DNA of 64,000 nucleotides from Calvatia gigantea (GCA_025093985.1 JACAAK010000013.1:1047247-1111246); one strand, 5' to 3'. Positions 36,701-47,982 are shown, numbered from the stretch's first letter. The notes: generated from the sequence alone by a model not told the origin. Translations and numbers: made by a program.

Positions 36701-37152
36701 GTCTCTTAGATAGCGGCAAATCCAGTAACACTCTCACAACACAAATGGTCACTGCAACCTTCAACCAGCTCATTTCCTGTATCCGCTCCGAAGCTGACTC
36801 TTCTTTCCTCGCATCCCTTTTTAAATGTTTCACCGAATCACTTCAAGTCATTGGCGGTCCACCCAATCTCCCCCAAGAATACCACGTCGGGATCATTGAC
36901 GCTACGAAACACCAACTTCAAGCACTTGCTGATAAACGTAAATCGCGTGCGAATAGACTTGCTAGCGATCCACAGCATGTGGACAAGGATGATATTGCGC
37001 TTTATGAACAGTTTGAGGAGTTCGCATTGCAGGAGATGGATGCGCTCTTGGTTGAGTTGGATAGGAATCATCCATTGAGGATTGCGGTGTCGAGTGTGAG
37101 GGATTTGGGTGTTAATGAATGGGAGACGGAGGATGGCGAGGATGTGGTGTGA
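33713..37152 (+). CDS. Kap121/importin-5-like karyopherin beta, copy 2, intact frame
   Basis: This is a HEAT-repeat nuclear import receptor. Exons: 33713-33801, 33848-34370, 34423-35010, 35065-35300, 35350-35412, 35461-35485, 35545-35618, 35668-35984, 36039-36110, 36172-36333, 36390-36630, 36690-37152. They total 2853 nt, 950 residues, without a stop. Family hallmarks in order: QAEQ-like start QKAEQAVNERL region, LLRRLLF, YDWRARHAGLIAIASIAEG, HPRVRHAACQCVGQL, VHSHAAAALINFCE, YYLISTWAKIGQALG, EREGWETVTVDG with MGIKTSALEEKC, and FHEGVREASAMLVPRLL. It stops after SSVRDLGVNEWETEDGEDVV. Importin-5 proteins are near 1090 residues; the last block of HEAT repeats (about 230-250 residues) has no counterpart here or in the next 600 bp. 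It is either a genuinely short form, or truncated before the duplication, since both copies end identically. Confidence 0.85.
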
Positions 37153-37767
37153 GTTGTCCTATCATTATGTTTTTTAAAAAATTTCAATTATGGTTGTTCG
37201 GAATGTATTGTCTATACGTTTTTTCTCCGAGTCATAAATGTTGCTCTCCAAAAATAACATCCCCACCAAAATATACTAATAACACAAGAGGCTCATGCGT
37301 TACTGCGCGTGAACGGACTGCTTTGCAAGTAAACGTAGCTCACCAACGGTAAGATATTGTCCCAATGACGCCAAACTAGATCTTTGCGAGTGTTAACTGG
37401 GTTAGCCCACGTCCGCTAGAACGCCGCTGTAATGATACCTGCCTCTTAGCTAATGGAATCGTCGCACCCGCATCTTGCCCGTTGTCAAAGAGACTATACC
37501 TAATGATCACCTGTTAGGTCGAAATGTACTGGCAATCAACGGGCAGGTAGATTGCGGTGCCACCCCCCTCTCCCCCAACACGGCGATATTGATTCATGGA
37601 TGGATCTGGTGAGGTAGTTATAGGAAGTATTGTAAGTATTAAAGTGCAGGGTAGGGAGCGGTGGGTCTGTCAAAATAGCATTCTAAATTGTGGTAAAAGA
37701 CTTGAGTGTGCGATAATTGTTGCGATCTCGCACCTGAGACCAATCAGAATCTGTTCCCAGTTCAGAC

Positions 37768-38083
37768 GGTACCAAAGTTTATTTTTAGGGTTTTAAATTG
37801 TGATATAAGTCAGTATACCAGACATATCTTATCACAGAGATTGAGCTAATACAATAATCGGGGTATGTAACAGATTTTAGGGCCTGATTTAAAACCAATA
37901 AAGGTCACAGATTTCATTTTGATATTATTTTTTTAAGATCTGGATCCCTTATTGTTTTTAAATCACAGTTCCAAACTTGTGAGGTGCTCCGATGGTTGTA
38001 ACGACTCTATTTTTCTGTGATAAAATATGTCCATTATATTGACTTATTTCACGATTTAAAATCTTAAATAGAAACTTTGGTAC
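37768..38083. mobile_element. AT-rich MITE-like element with imperfect terminal inverted repeats
   Basis: The left end GGTACCAAAGTTT at 37768 is mirrored by AAACTTTGGTACC ending near 38083. The inverted similarity extends about 35 bp (TTTTAAATTGTGA against TCACGATTTAAAA). It is about 316 bp, strongly A/T-rich, with no ORF. No unambiguous target-site duplication is visible. Confidence 0.6.
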
Positions 38084-38232
38084 CACCTGCAACGGCTACC
38101 GATCATGATTGGTTTCAGGTATGGAAGGTTTGTGTAATTGGGGGAAAGGCATCTCCCGCATGGATTGGAGTGAAAAATGTGCACGCAGCGAGGGTTCGCA
38201 GCTAACCAAAAATGAGCGGCCACACTACTGTA

Positions 38233-38538
38233 CCGGACTTTATGGTGGCAACGTAACGCATAACGCTCGACCCATTTTGTTGCCTATTCCCCCCGTTGTA
38301 ACGCGTAGCAATCGAGGTGTTGCCGCAATAAAAACATCAAAAAAAAATAATTTGTATGTATTTCCACACTTTCCAGAGCCAGGCTTCGATGATGCAGCTC
38401 AACCTGTCATTCTGGCTCAGGTGTTGAGAAGGCTGTTGCAAATTCTGACCGATGTAACGCGTCATACCAGTGGCGTTGCCAGAACACAACTGTTCATGCG
38501 CGTAACGCTCCCTCAGGTGTTGCCACCATACAGTCCGG
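38233..38538 (+). mobile_element. 306 bp inverted-repeat element, copy A
   Basis: It begins CCGGACTTTATGGTGGCAAC and ends GTTGCCACCATACAGTCCGG: terminal inverted repeats of 20 bp with one mismatch. It has no gene. It is paired with an inverted copy at 38830-39135, only about three mismatches apart. Open frames reading through it are artefacts of the repeat. Confidence 0.75.
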
Positions 38539-38829
38539 GTACAGTATCCTTCACCCGGTTGGCACTCCCCCCCGGTTGGCGTTCACCACCTTCCCTTCTC
38601 CCAATCTGCGTGAAAGATGGTATCATATATCAGTTGAATTCTAAAAATATTCTCCAATTTTTTAAATATTTTTTCGTGAGCTGGAGCGCGGTCTGGAAGT
38701 TGCTGAAGGTTGTCACGCTCCTTGGGGGAAGCGTGACACTGTTTGCGGAATGGGAACTCCGGTTTGGCTAGTGTGACACTGATGTGACGCGCCAATTGAT
38801 TGGGGGCGCGAGGGTGAAGGATACTGTAC

Positions 38830-39135
38830 CCGGACTGTATGGTGGCAACACCTGAGGGAGCGTTACGCGCTTGAACAGTTGTGTTCTGGCAATGCCACTG
38901 GTATGACGCGTTACATCGGTCAGAATTTGCAACAGCCTTCTCAACACCTGAGCCAGAATGACAGGTTGAGCTGCATCATCGAAGCCTGGCTCTGGAAAAT
39001 GTGGAAATACATACAAATTATTTTTTTTTGATGTTTTTATTGCGGCAACACCTCGATTGCTACGCGTTACAACGGGGGGAATAGGCAACAAAATGGGTCG
39101 AGCGTTATGCGTTACGTTGCCACCATAAAGTCCGG
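38830..39135 (-). mobile_element. 306 bp inverted-repeat element, copy B (inverted)
   Basis: Exact length match to copy A in the opposite orientation. The shared inner flank (GTACAGTATCCTTCACCC and its complement) extends the inverted identity beyond the element ends towards a 260 bp centre (38557-38810) without gene content. The whole forms a fold-back structure of about 900 bp. Confidence 0.75.
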
Positions 39136-39307
39136 AACAATAGTAGTTGGGGCCCGGGTTCATTTCTACCTCGGTTAGGTAAGCAGTGCCAAAATTTCGG
39201 CGATGTAGTTGCGGCAGGACTTTACGTGTCGTTGGTCAATTATCCTTTCCTTCTCTTTCCCCCCAGAATCCCTCAAAAGTGCTCTTGAGTATTTTGAACC
39301 TGAACTA

Positions 39308-40136
39308 ATGTTGAAATCTGGCTCAGCAGATGGTTCGGCTATCGCCGGACCCTTCCACCTAAACGTCCAGACTATATCATCTGGCTCTGGTCATTTATAG
39401 GAGCATTTTGCGGCATCTCGGTTATCCAAGCCGTGTTCGAACAGGCTCACTACTTCGTTAGGAGGAAGGCGCCAACAATTGTAGCCAGCTATGTGAGTTC
39501 GTTCTCCTTGCCTCTAACTCCTGAGTCTCGCTCACCGTTGTCCGCAGGGTGCCTCTGCAGTATTGATCTACGGGGCGATTGAGGCTCCTTTAGCTCAACC
39601 TAGAGCACTTTTCGGTGGACACTTTCTCGGGGCTCTCACAGGTGTCATCATAACCAAGTTGTTCCAACTGCTACCCACCGAACAGCGGTTTGATGAATTA
39701 GCATGGTTAGCAGCATCGCTTTCGTGTGCAACTGCGATCGTTGTAATGCAAATCACACAAACAACACATCCTCCGGCTGGTGAGCACATGCGTAGTTTAG
39801 CCCGAATGCCTGAATGCAAAATGGTCAACTGACACGACCCTCTTAGGTGCCACAGCGCTCCTTCCCGCAATCAGCAAGGAGATTCGTGACATTGGTTGGT
39901 ACTACCTCCCCGTCATCCTCCTCTCATCATCGCTCGCGTTCACCGTTGCGCTTTTGAACAACAATGTCCAGCGGAGGTACCCTGTGTTCTGGTTTTATCC
40001 ACCTGCCGCCGCGATGCCAGCATCCCCTCCACCGCCTACCGAATCTTTGGAGGGATCCTCACGCAGTGTCACAAGGGCGAACAGCTTTGTTGCCGAAGTT
40101 AAGCCGTCGAAGCCTGATGATAGCTCTCTAGTCTAG
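39308..40136 (+). pseudogene. HPP family membrane protein, unit 1 copy with N-terminal deletion
   Basis: This is the same gene as 53238-54091. After the first few codons it has 4 nt where the unit 3 copy has 29 (near 39316), a net loss of 25 nt that shifts the frame and removes the PLPTWL segment. Exons 2 (to 39779) and 3 (39847-40136) are unchanged, including the THPPAG/ATALLP motif. Confidence 0.8.
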
Positions 40137-41552
40137 CGATTTGTTTTGTTCTTTCTTCCCTTGAACAAGTCACCACATAAATCACGACCTTTAGCCGTCA
40201 TGGATGGGGGGCAATCCCTCTGCTCCAAGAAAAATATGTTTGAGACCCGGCCCTTCGTCCACGGACCGACCTGTCTGTGACCGTACTTATACCAATGGGA
40301 TATGCTGGAGCCAAAATGTGCTGCAGGCATCAAGAGCTGGTGGTTTGATGCAAAAATAGCTGAATGCCTGTATCTATTTAAAGCATCCGCATAGCTTTTT
40401 TGTCAGCAAAGAAGCCCTCGGAGACTCTGTATGCTCACGTGCTCCGAGTCCTCATCCACGTATGGGTTCATTCCGACCCATACCCAGCCTACCGGAAGCA
40501 TCTCACGTTTGACTAGGCGGGCCATGGAATGCAGCATGGAAACCTCGGATGCGCCGCAGTTGCTTTGACCTGGGAATATGCTCCGCCGCAAGGCTAATTG
40601 GTGTGTCTTCGTAAGTATTCAACACCTGCCAAACGGATGAGCAACAGACGGTGTGGTTTCAAAGAGAGATAGGGAGCGGTTTTTAGTCGTGAGGGGTGGG
40701 ACTGAGCGCATTTCTAGAGAGCTTTATTGGCTCTGTTGGTTCAGTGTTGGTTCAACTCCTTGATGATCGTGGTGTCGGTAACAGCCGCGCAAAACGCCCA
40801 GTTGACTCATGTACGATACCGAGGCTTATTGCTGATACCGCGGATCATGTCCAGAATAGCGTTACAATAGGATTGTTGGGGTCCTTGGTGATAGGGAAAC
40901 TACGGTGAACGAATTGAAGATTGGCAAGGGTTTAAATTATGCATGAACAGGGCCCAAGATTTCAGTGTCGATATTTATCGTAAATTTTGGCGTTGAGTTA
41001 TGGCCCCTGTGAGGCCGGCTTTTTTATCGACAGCATCAAACGAGGAGGAGGAGCTGCATGGATAGACAAGGTATCCCTGACATTCGATGGTACAAAGGCA
41101 AATCCCTCGTCCGAAAACATCGCACCCCATGCTGCCAAAGAAGTGTCGATGTAAAACCTTAAGCCGAAACACCTCACCAAGATTGGATCATAATAAATAG
41201 ACAAACTACGACAAATGCTCGCGGAGTTTCTTAGGGAGAGTGTGTAGTGTGAAGAAGGGGCAAGCTTAGCAGTAATATTTACTTAAATCTGTCTTTCAGT
41301 TGCTAGCAGAAGCTGCACAAAAGCGGGGTACTAAAAGGTGCAATGACCTGCAGTTCTAACTGCCGGAGTGATGAGTTAGCCTTGCGTCACGTCGTCGATG
41401 TTCCTCCTACTGAATCCCGCAACATTTCTAGAAATCACTCAGCCCGTTCTCCCAACTTTAGTGACCACCAATGAGCCCACATGCAAAAGTTCATATGCAG
41501 GGCGTTAGTATTTGGGTGTTGTGAGCAACGTTGCTCCCTAAGTGCCACGACC
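40137..41552. other. Spacer between HPP and BTB, with fragment of the BTB partner gene
   Basis: The only interpretable piece is on the minus strand (about 41204-40975): FSDEGFAFVPSNVRDTLSIH in a frame-shifted setting, homologous to 17292-17440. Short minus ORFs at 40403-40591 and 40133-40333 are conserved between units only because the DNA is. The spacer is repeated at 45489-46904 and 54092-55507. Confidence 0.4.
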
Positions 41553-42629
41553 ACGGATAATCAGCCGTCCGGCAGTACTGGCCCTTCGCCAACCTCCGCC
41601 TCCCATCAAGGCAGCGCCCTTCCAGACTCGTTTTTCGCAGACAAGACGGCTATTGGAGCACCCCAAGCATACGCCGATACTCGCACCAGGCTTTCGTCAA
41701 TCGACGGCGCAGACGGTAAGTCACCGAAACGTAATTCTCTATCCTACAAAATCGATGTTTCTTCAGTTTCGGACAGAACGAGAATTCTTCAAAAGCTCTG
41801 ATACAGAATACTCCCTTCTGAGCCGCCGAGACGTTGATGCTCACATAGTACCTGAGAACTGGGGCCCTGGCAACACGATCCATTCGACGGAAAAGTCTAC
41901 CATCCTAGAGATGTTCTTCCCGTTCATTGGCCCTCAGCAGTACCCTAAGCTATTCAACGAGAATTTTGACTTCCCGGCAGAAATGGCGAGAGCAACAGAA
42001 AGGTACTTGAAGGTTTTCAGCGTGATGAGCAAGTGCTCAGAGCGAATGAGGGGAGCTCAGTCAGTTCTCATGTTTCACTGTTGCTTACCGAGTGTTCTGC
42101 GGGTCCTTTGGTGATCGCCACCCGAAGCTCGTTCTACTCTACGCAGCTCACTACGATTATCCCCGCATTGTCGACGAACGTGCATGCCGTGTGGTTGCAA
42201 GTGAGAACATCGAGTATTTCACCCCTCTTCTGCCTGACCGTCTTCGCCTTCCCTGGGTATGTCGAGGTAATTGGTCCTGCTGCTAATCCTCATATGAGCA
42301 CCCTAGTTGCTGTACCACGCCAAATGGTGTAGGGCGCTAACAGAAGTCACTTGTTATTCGTCTATACCACCCTGGGCCTCATCAAAGTGCTGGCGGGACT
42401 GTGGACAGCCGATCTTCCAAGCTCTGGAAATGGGCGTTCATTCTCTGAGCGAGACACCCTGGGTTTTCGTTGATCAGGTTAGGGGGTATATGGGGGTTGC
42501 AGGGAATGCGGCGAGTTATGTAAGAAATGGAAAGCGCACGCCGAAGTAGTAATTCGGAGCATTGTCATGTTCAGCGGGACTTGCAAAGATTCCGAATCAC
42601 CTGGTAAATGTACACTGGGCTCTCTGTAA
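41553..42629 (+). pseudogene. BTB domain paralogue, unit 1
   Basis: Same order as the intact BTB gene at 15427-16504: leader DNQPSGSTGPSPTSASHQG, intron at about 41715-41766, BTB core (FKSSDTEYSLLSRRDVDAH), FGDRHPKLVLLYAAHYDYPR, and tail with CWRDCGQPIF and CGELCKKW. It is inactive: the ATG position of the intact gene reads ACG, two bases are missing at the start of exon 2 (ATTCTTC against ATTGTCTTC), and the G-run near 42490 shifts the tail frame. These faults are shared with the other two unit copies, so they precede the unit duplication. Confidence 0.8.
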
Positions 42630-42715
42630 AATCCTTGTCCAATAGAAATAGAAATGATTTCTGCGTTCTCCCGCACACCTTTGGTTGTAAACGAAAAGTA
42701 ACTCCTCAATCCTGA

Positions 42716-45084
42716 AGCCCCCAAAATGTCTAATCCTGCTGGATCTTCTCAGATCGGAGGATCAAACCGACTTTACGACATCCCATCACTTGAAAATGAC
42801 GGCGCGAACTTCCAGACATGGAAATTTCGCATATCCACTGTCCTCCAGCTGCGAGGACTCAAGGGAATTGTAGATGGCACTGAAAAATGCCCAGACCCTG
42901 TCTCGGGTACTGACAGTACTGCCGTCGCTGCTGGTCAAACTCGAATTGATGCCTGGAAATATCGTGACATGGAGGCCAAGGCTCAGCTTACCCTGACCTT
43001 AAAGGATGAGCCCTTAAATGGTGTTATACATACTGTGTCCGCCTTCGATGTCTGGGACAAGCTTCATCGTCGTTACGAAGGGAAGGGTCAGAACACGGTT
43101 GCATATCTCATTAAGGAGATTTTTCGTGGAACACTGTCCGACGAAACTCCTATGGAACCTCAGCTCAATGACATACGTCACAAAGCCTTCATCCTCAAAA
43201 CACTTGGTGAGCCACTGTCCGATTCTGTTGTCGCTCACGCTATGCTCAATGCACTTCCTGATTCCTATTCCATGCTTCGCACAATCCTCAACTCTTCGTC
43301 CGCTGGCCCCGATGGGTCCAAACTCACCACCGACCTCGTTATCACTCAAGTCCTCACTGAGGAGAAGAGTCTCAAGCTCGGCACTTCGCAAGTTGCCTTC
43401 GTAGCTCAGATGAAGTCAAAGGGCAAGTTTATCAACAAGCCTGGTGATGGTGACAAGAAGGATAAGAAGTGCAAGTACTGCAAGAAGAAAGGTCACTTCA
43501 AGCATGAATGCCGCAAATTGAAGGCAGACCAAGCTGCGAAGGAAGGGAAGACTGGGGAGAAGAAGGATGGTGATATGTCGGCAAAGATGGTTGTGGTCAA
43601 TGAAGACTCGAAGGAGGAGTCAATCCGACTCTTCATGGCCAAGGTACTCGCTACACGAAAGGAGATGTCATCAAAGTGGATTGTTGACTCTGGTGCCTCG
43701 TCGCACATGAGTTCTCATCGCGATTGGTTCGTGACCTATCGGGAGCTCAAGGAGCCACGTCGCGTTTGGTTGGGAGATGAGCGATTCATCCTCGCAACTG
43801 GGGTTGGACGTGTTCAGCTATTGATCTCGACAGGTAGTCGTGACACCGAGCACATCATCCCTGATGTTTACTATGTCCCCGAACTCAGTGGAAACCTTCT
43901 CTCAGTCTCAACACTCAGCCGACGTGGATACAAGCTCGAATTCACTAAATCAGGATGTCAGTTTATCAAGGCTGGTCAGGTCGCAGCGACAGCTCGCGAG
44001 GAGAACAGTCTCTACATCCTGAACGCATTGGCCAGAACCACTGAACACGCTTATATCGTCACATCTGACAATGTCAACACACTCCTGAACTCCATTGAAG
44101 TCACAGATCAAGCCTCCGAGGCCGATCTCCCTGATCATACTGCACTCATCGCGACGACGACTGCCTCCACTGGTTCCATCACCACATGGCATCGTCGACT
44201 TGGCCATATCATGCCTCGATCTGTCAAGAAACTGTTTCAGCAGAAAATGGTGAAGGGAATGCATCTCAACGATGACAAAGACTACGATCCGACGACGTGC
44301 AAGGCCTGTCTCGAAGGGAAACAGACTTGAGCCACCATTCCGAAGGAGTCGACTGTCCAAAACCCTTCTGTATTGCATCGGGTATTCTCAGATCTCGTCG
44401 GACCCATTGAACCACGAGGACGAGGAGGGGAACGTTATTTCATGACGTTCCTCGATGGACACTCACACCACCTCAAGGTCGTATTGCTAAAATCAAAAGA
44501 TGAAGCTGAGGAGCATCTCAAGCGGCTCATCGAACGTGCCGAAGTCGAGACAGGACAAAGGCTGAACCATTTTCGTACAGACGGAGGTGGGGAGTACGCC
44601 TCAGTATCACTTAAGCAGTATTTCGCGTCGCGAGGGATCCACCACGAGGTCACCAACCCGGACACTCCCCAGGAGAACGGAGCAGCCGAACGCGTGAACA
44701 GGACCATCCTTGACATGGCTCGGACTATGTTGAAGGAATCAGGACTCTCAGAGTCATGTTGGTCACACGCCGTCACATATGCAGCCTACATCCTCAACCG
44801 AGTTCCCACTAGAGCCCTCGACAACGACGTCACACCCGACCAGGCCTATACTGGCAACAAACCCTCCATCGCTCACCTTCGAGTATTCGGTTGTGATGCT
44901 CACGCACTCATTCCGAAGTCCAAGAGAGCCAAGTTCGGCTCGAAGTCCCTGCACTGTGTACACCTTGGATACTCTCAGCACAAGAAGGCCTATATCCTCC
45001 TCCATCGTCCCTCAGGTCGGATTTTTGAATCGCGGGATGTCCGTTTTGATGAAGGGAGTGAGGTGGAACATTCTAGGTGAGATT
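42716..45084 (+). mobile_element. Ty1/copia retrotransposon internal fragment (Gag to integrase), one stop
   Basis: A single frame opens with ATG at 42726. Gag has a UBN2-type core (RLYDIPSLENDGANFQTWKF) and a CCHC knuckle CKYCKKKGHFKHEC (about 43471). The aspartic protease is WIVDSGASSHMS (about 43678). The GAG-pre-integrase segment is WHRRLGHIMP ... CKACLEGKQT. The integrase core has HRVFSDLVGP, FRTDGGGEY, NPDTPQENGAAERVNRT and the C-terminal LRVFGCDAHALIPKSKR, ending at 45078. A TGA at 44328-44330 interrupts the frame between pre-integrase and integrase. Reverse transcriptase, RNase H and both LTRs are absent, and the left edge lies only 10 bp before the ATG. It is therefore an internal fragment, not a complete insertion. 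Confidence 0.92.
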
Positions 45085-45104
45085 GATGTAAAACCTTAAG
45101 CCGA
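45085..45104 (+). repeat. 20 bp patch of BTB-unit sequence at the copia/HPP joint
   Basis: GATGTAAAACCTTAAGCCGA equals 41149-41168, the same place where the chimeric BTB block at 19916 starts. It sits between the end of the copia fragment and HPP sequence (39752 onward). Confidence 0.8.
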
Positions 45105-45488
45105 TCACACAAACAACACATCCTCCGGCTGGTGAGCACATGCGTAGTTTAGCCCGAATGCCTGAATGCAAAATGGTCAACTGACACGACCCTCTTAGGT
45201 GCCACAGCGCTCCTTCCCGCAATCAGCAAGGAGATTCGTGACATTGGTTGGTACTACCTCCCCGTCATCCTCCTCTCATCATCGCTCGCGTTCACCGTTG
45301 CGCTTTTGAACAACAATGTCCAGCGGAGGTACCCTGTGTTCTGGTTTTATCCACCTGCCGCCGCGATGCCAGCATCCCCTCCACCGCCTACCGAATCTTT
45401 GGAGGGATCCTCACGCAGTGTCACAAGGGCGAACAGCTTTGTTGCCGAAGTTAAGCCGTCGAAGCCTGATGATAGCTCTCTAGTCTAG
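45104..45488 (+). pseudogene. HPP family membrane protein, 3' fragment in unit 2
   Basis: Contains only the end of exon 2 (TQTTHPPAG) and exon 3 with its stop (45488), identical to the other copies. The first half of the gene is missing because the unit starts here, immediately after the copia fragment. Confidence 0.88.
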
Positions 45489-46904
45489 CGATTTGTTTTG
45501 TTCTTTCTTCCCTTGAACAAGTCACCACATAAATCACGACCTTTAGCCGTCATGGATGGGGGGCAATCCCTCTGCTCCAAGAAAAATATGTTTGAGACCC
45601 GGCCCTTCGTCCACGGACCGACCTGTCTGTGACCGTACTTATACCAATGGGATATGCTGGAGCCAAAATGTGCTGCAGGCATCAAGAGCTGGTGGTTTGA
45701 TGCAAAAATAGCTGAATGCCTGTATCTATTTAAAGCATCCGCATAGCTTTTTTGTCAGCAAAGAAGCCCTCGGAGACTCTGTATGCTCACGTGCTCCGAG
45801 TCCTCATCCACGTATGGGTTCATTCCGACCCATACCCAGCCTACCGGAAGCATCTCACGTTTGACTAGGCGGGCCATGGAATGCAGCATGGAAACCTCGG
45901 ATGCGCCGCAGTTGCTTTGACCTGGGAATATGCTCCGCCGCAAGGCTAATTGGTGTGTCTTCGTAAGTATTCAACACCTGCCAAACGGATGAGCAACAGA
46001 CGGTGTGGTTTCAAAGAGAGATAGGGAGCGGTTTTTAGTCGTGAGGGGTGGGACTGAGCGCATTTCTAGAGAGCTTTATTGGCTCTGTTGGTTCAGTGTT
46101 GGTTCAACTCCTTGATGATCGTGGTGTCGGTAACAGCCGCGCAAAACGCCCAGTTGACTCATGTACGATACCGAGGCTTATTGCTGATACCGCGGATCAT
46201 GTCCAGAATAGCGTTACAATAGGATTGTTGGGGTCCTTGGTGATAGGGAAACTACGGTGAACGAATTGAAGATTGGCAAGGGTTTAAATTATGCATGAAC
46301 AGGGCCCAAGATTTCAGTGTCGATATTTATCGTAAATTTTGGCGTTGAGTTATGGCCCCTGTGAGGCCGGCTTTTTTATCGACAGCATCAAACGAGGAGG
46401 AGGAGCTGCATGGATAGACAAGGTATCCCTGACATTCGATGGTACAAAGGCAAATCCCTCGTCCGAAAACATCGCACCCCATGCTGCCAAAGAAGTGTCG
46501 ATGTAAAACCTTAAGCCGAAACACCTCACCAAGATTGGATCATAATAAATAGACAAACTACGACAAATGCTCGCGGAGTTTCTTAGGGAGAGTGTGTAGT
46601 GTGAAGAAGGGGCAAGCTTAGCAGTAATATTTACTTAAATCTGTCTTTCAGTTGCTAGCAGAAGCTGCACAAAAGCGGGGTACTAAAAGGTGCAATGACC
46701 TGCAGTTCTAACTGCCGGAGTGATGAGTTAGCCTTGCGTCACGTCGTCGATGTTCCTCCTACTGAATCCCGCAACATTTCTAGAAATCACTCAGCCCGTT
46801 CTCCCAACTTTAGTGACCACCAATGAGCCCACATGCAAAAGTTCATATGCAGGGCGTTAGTATTTGGGTGTTGTGAGCAACGTTGCTCCCTAAGTGCCAC
46901 GACC

Positions 46905-47982
46905 ACGGATAATCAGCCGTCCGGCAGTACTGGCCCTTCGCCAACCTCCGCCTCCCATCAAGGCAGCGCCCTTCCAGACTCGTTTTTTCGCAGACAAGAC
47001 GGCTATTGGAGCACCCCAAGCATACGCCGATACTCGCACCAGGCTTTCGTCAATCGACGGCGCAGACGGTAAGTCACCGAAACGTAATTCTCTATCCTAC
47101 AAAATCGATGTTTCTTCAGTTTCGGACAGAACGAGAATTCTTCAAAAGCTCTGATACAGAATACTCCCTTCTGAGCCGCCGAGACGTTGATGCTCACATA
47201 GTACCTGAGAACTGGGGCCCTGGCAACACGATCCATTCGACGGAAAAGTCTACCATCCTAGAGATGTTCTTCCCGTTCATTGGCCCTCAGCAGTACCCTA
47301 AGCTATTCAACGAGAATTTTGACTTCCCGGCAGAAATGGCGAGAGCAACAGAAAGGTACTTGAAGGTTTTCAGCGTGATGAGCAAGTGCTCAGAGCGAAT
47401 GAGGGGAGCTCAGTCAGTTCTCATGTTTCACTGTTGCTTACCGAGTGTTCTGCGGGTCCTTTGGTGATCGCCACCCGAAGCTCGTTCTACTCTACGCAGC
47501 TCACTACGATTATCCCCGCATTGTCGACGAACGTGCATGCCGTGTGGTTGCAAGTGAGAACATCGAGTATTTCACCCCTCTTCTGCCTGACCGTCTTCGC
47601 CTTCCCTGGGTATGTCGAGGTAATTGGTCCTGCTGCTAATCCTCATATGAGCACCCTAGTTGCTGTACCACGCCAAATGGTGTAGGGCGCTAACAGAAGT
47701 CACTTGTTATTCGTCTATACCACCCTGGGCCTCATCAAAGTGCTGGCGGGACTGTGGACAGCCGATCTTCCAAGCTCTGGAAATGGGCGTTCATTCTCTG
47801 AGCGAGACACCCTGGGTTTTCGTTGATCAGGTTAGGGGGTATATGGGGGTTGCAGGGAATGCGGCGAGTTATGTAAGAAATGGAAAGCGCACGCCGAAGT
47901 AGTAATTCGGAGCATTGTCATGTTCAGCGGGACTTGCAAAGATTCCGAATCACCTGGTAAATGTACACTGGGCTCTCTGTAA
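46905..47982 (+). pseudogene. BTB domain paralogue, unit 2
   Basis: Same content and faults as the unit 1 copy, plus one extra T in the run at 46984-46989 of exon 1, which shifts the leader frame. Confidence 0.8.

Larger units (their letters stand above)
33171..37691 (+). repeat. Tandem duplication, second copy (SNX3 5' end plus importin)
   Basis: It begins directly at the end of the first copy and continues into unique flank after TTCTAAATTGT (37691). It contains only SNX3 exons 1-2, so SNX3 is complete in just one place. Confidence 0.92.
38521..42715 (+). repeat. Segmental unit 1 (HPP, spacer, BTB)
   Basis: Near-identical to 52447-56670 (offset about 13.95 kb) and, from 39752, to 45104-48068. 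It ends at CCTGA (42711-42715), where the copia fragment begins. In unit 2 the sequence continues with GTGCAGTTG. Unit 1 therefore lacks the family D and gene P portions. Confidence 0.9.

Noticed and set aside
38109..39163. Long open frames on both strands (220 codons + at 38109-38771, 131 codons - at 38768-39163) with near-identical wording
   Set aside because: They read through the inverted-repeat elements in mirror orientation; no start context, motif or intron supports them as genes.
42716..45084. RIP-type mutation as the cause of decay in the copia fragment
   Set aside because: Only one stop is present in about 780 codons and there is no general C-to-T bias visible, so RIP is not supported.
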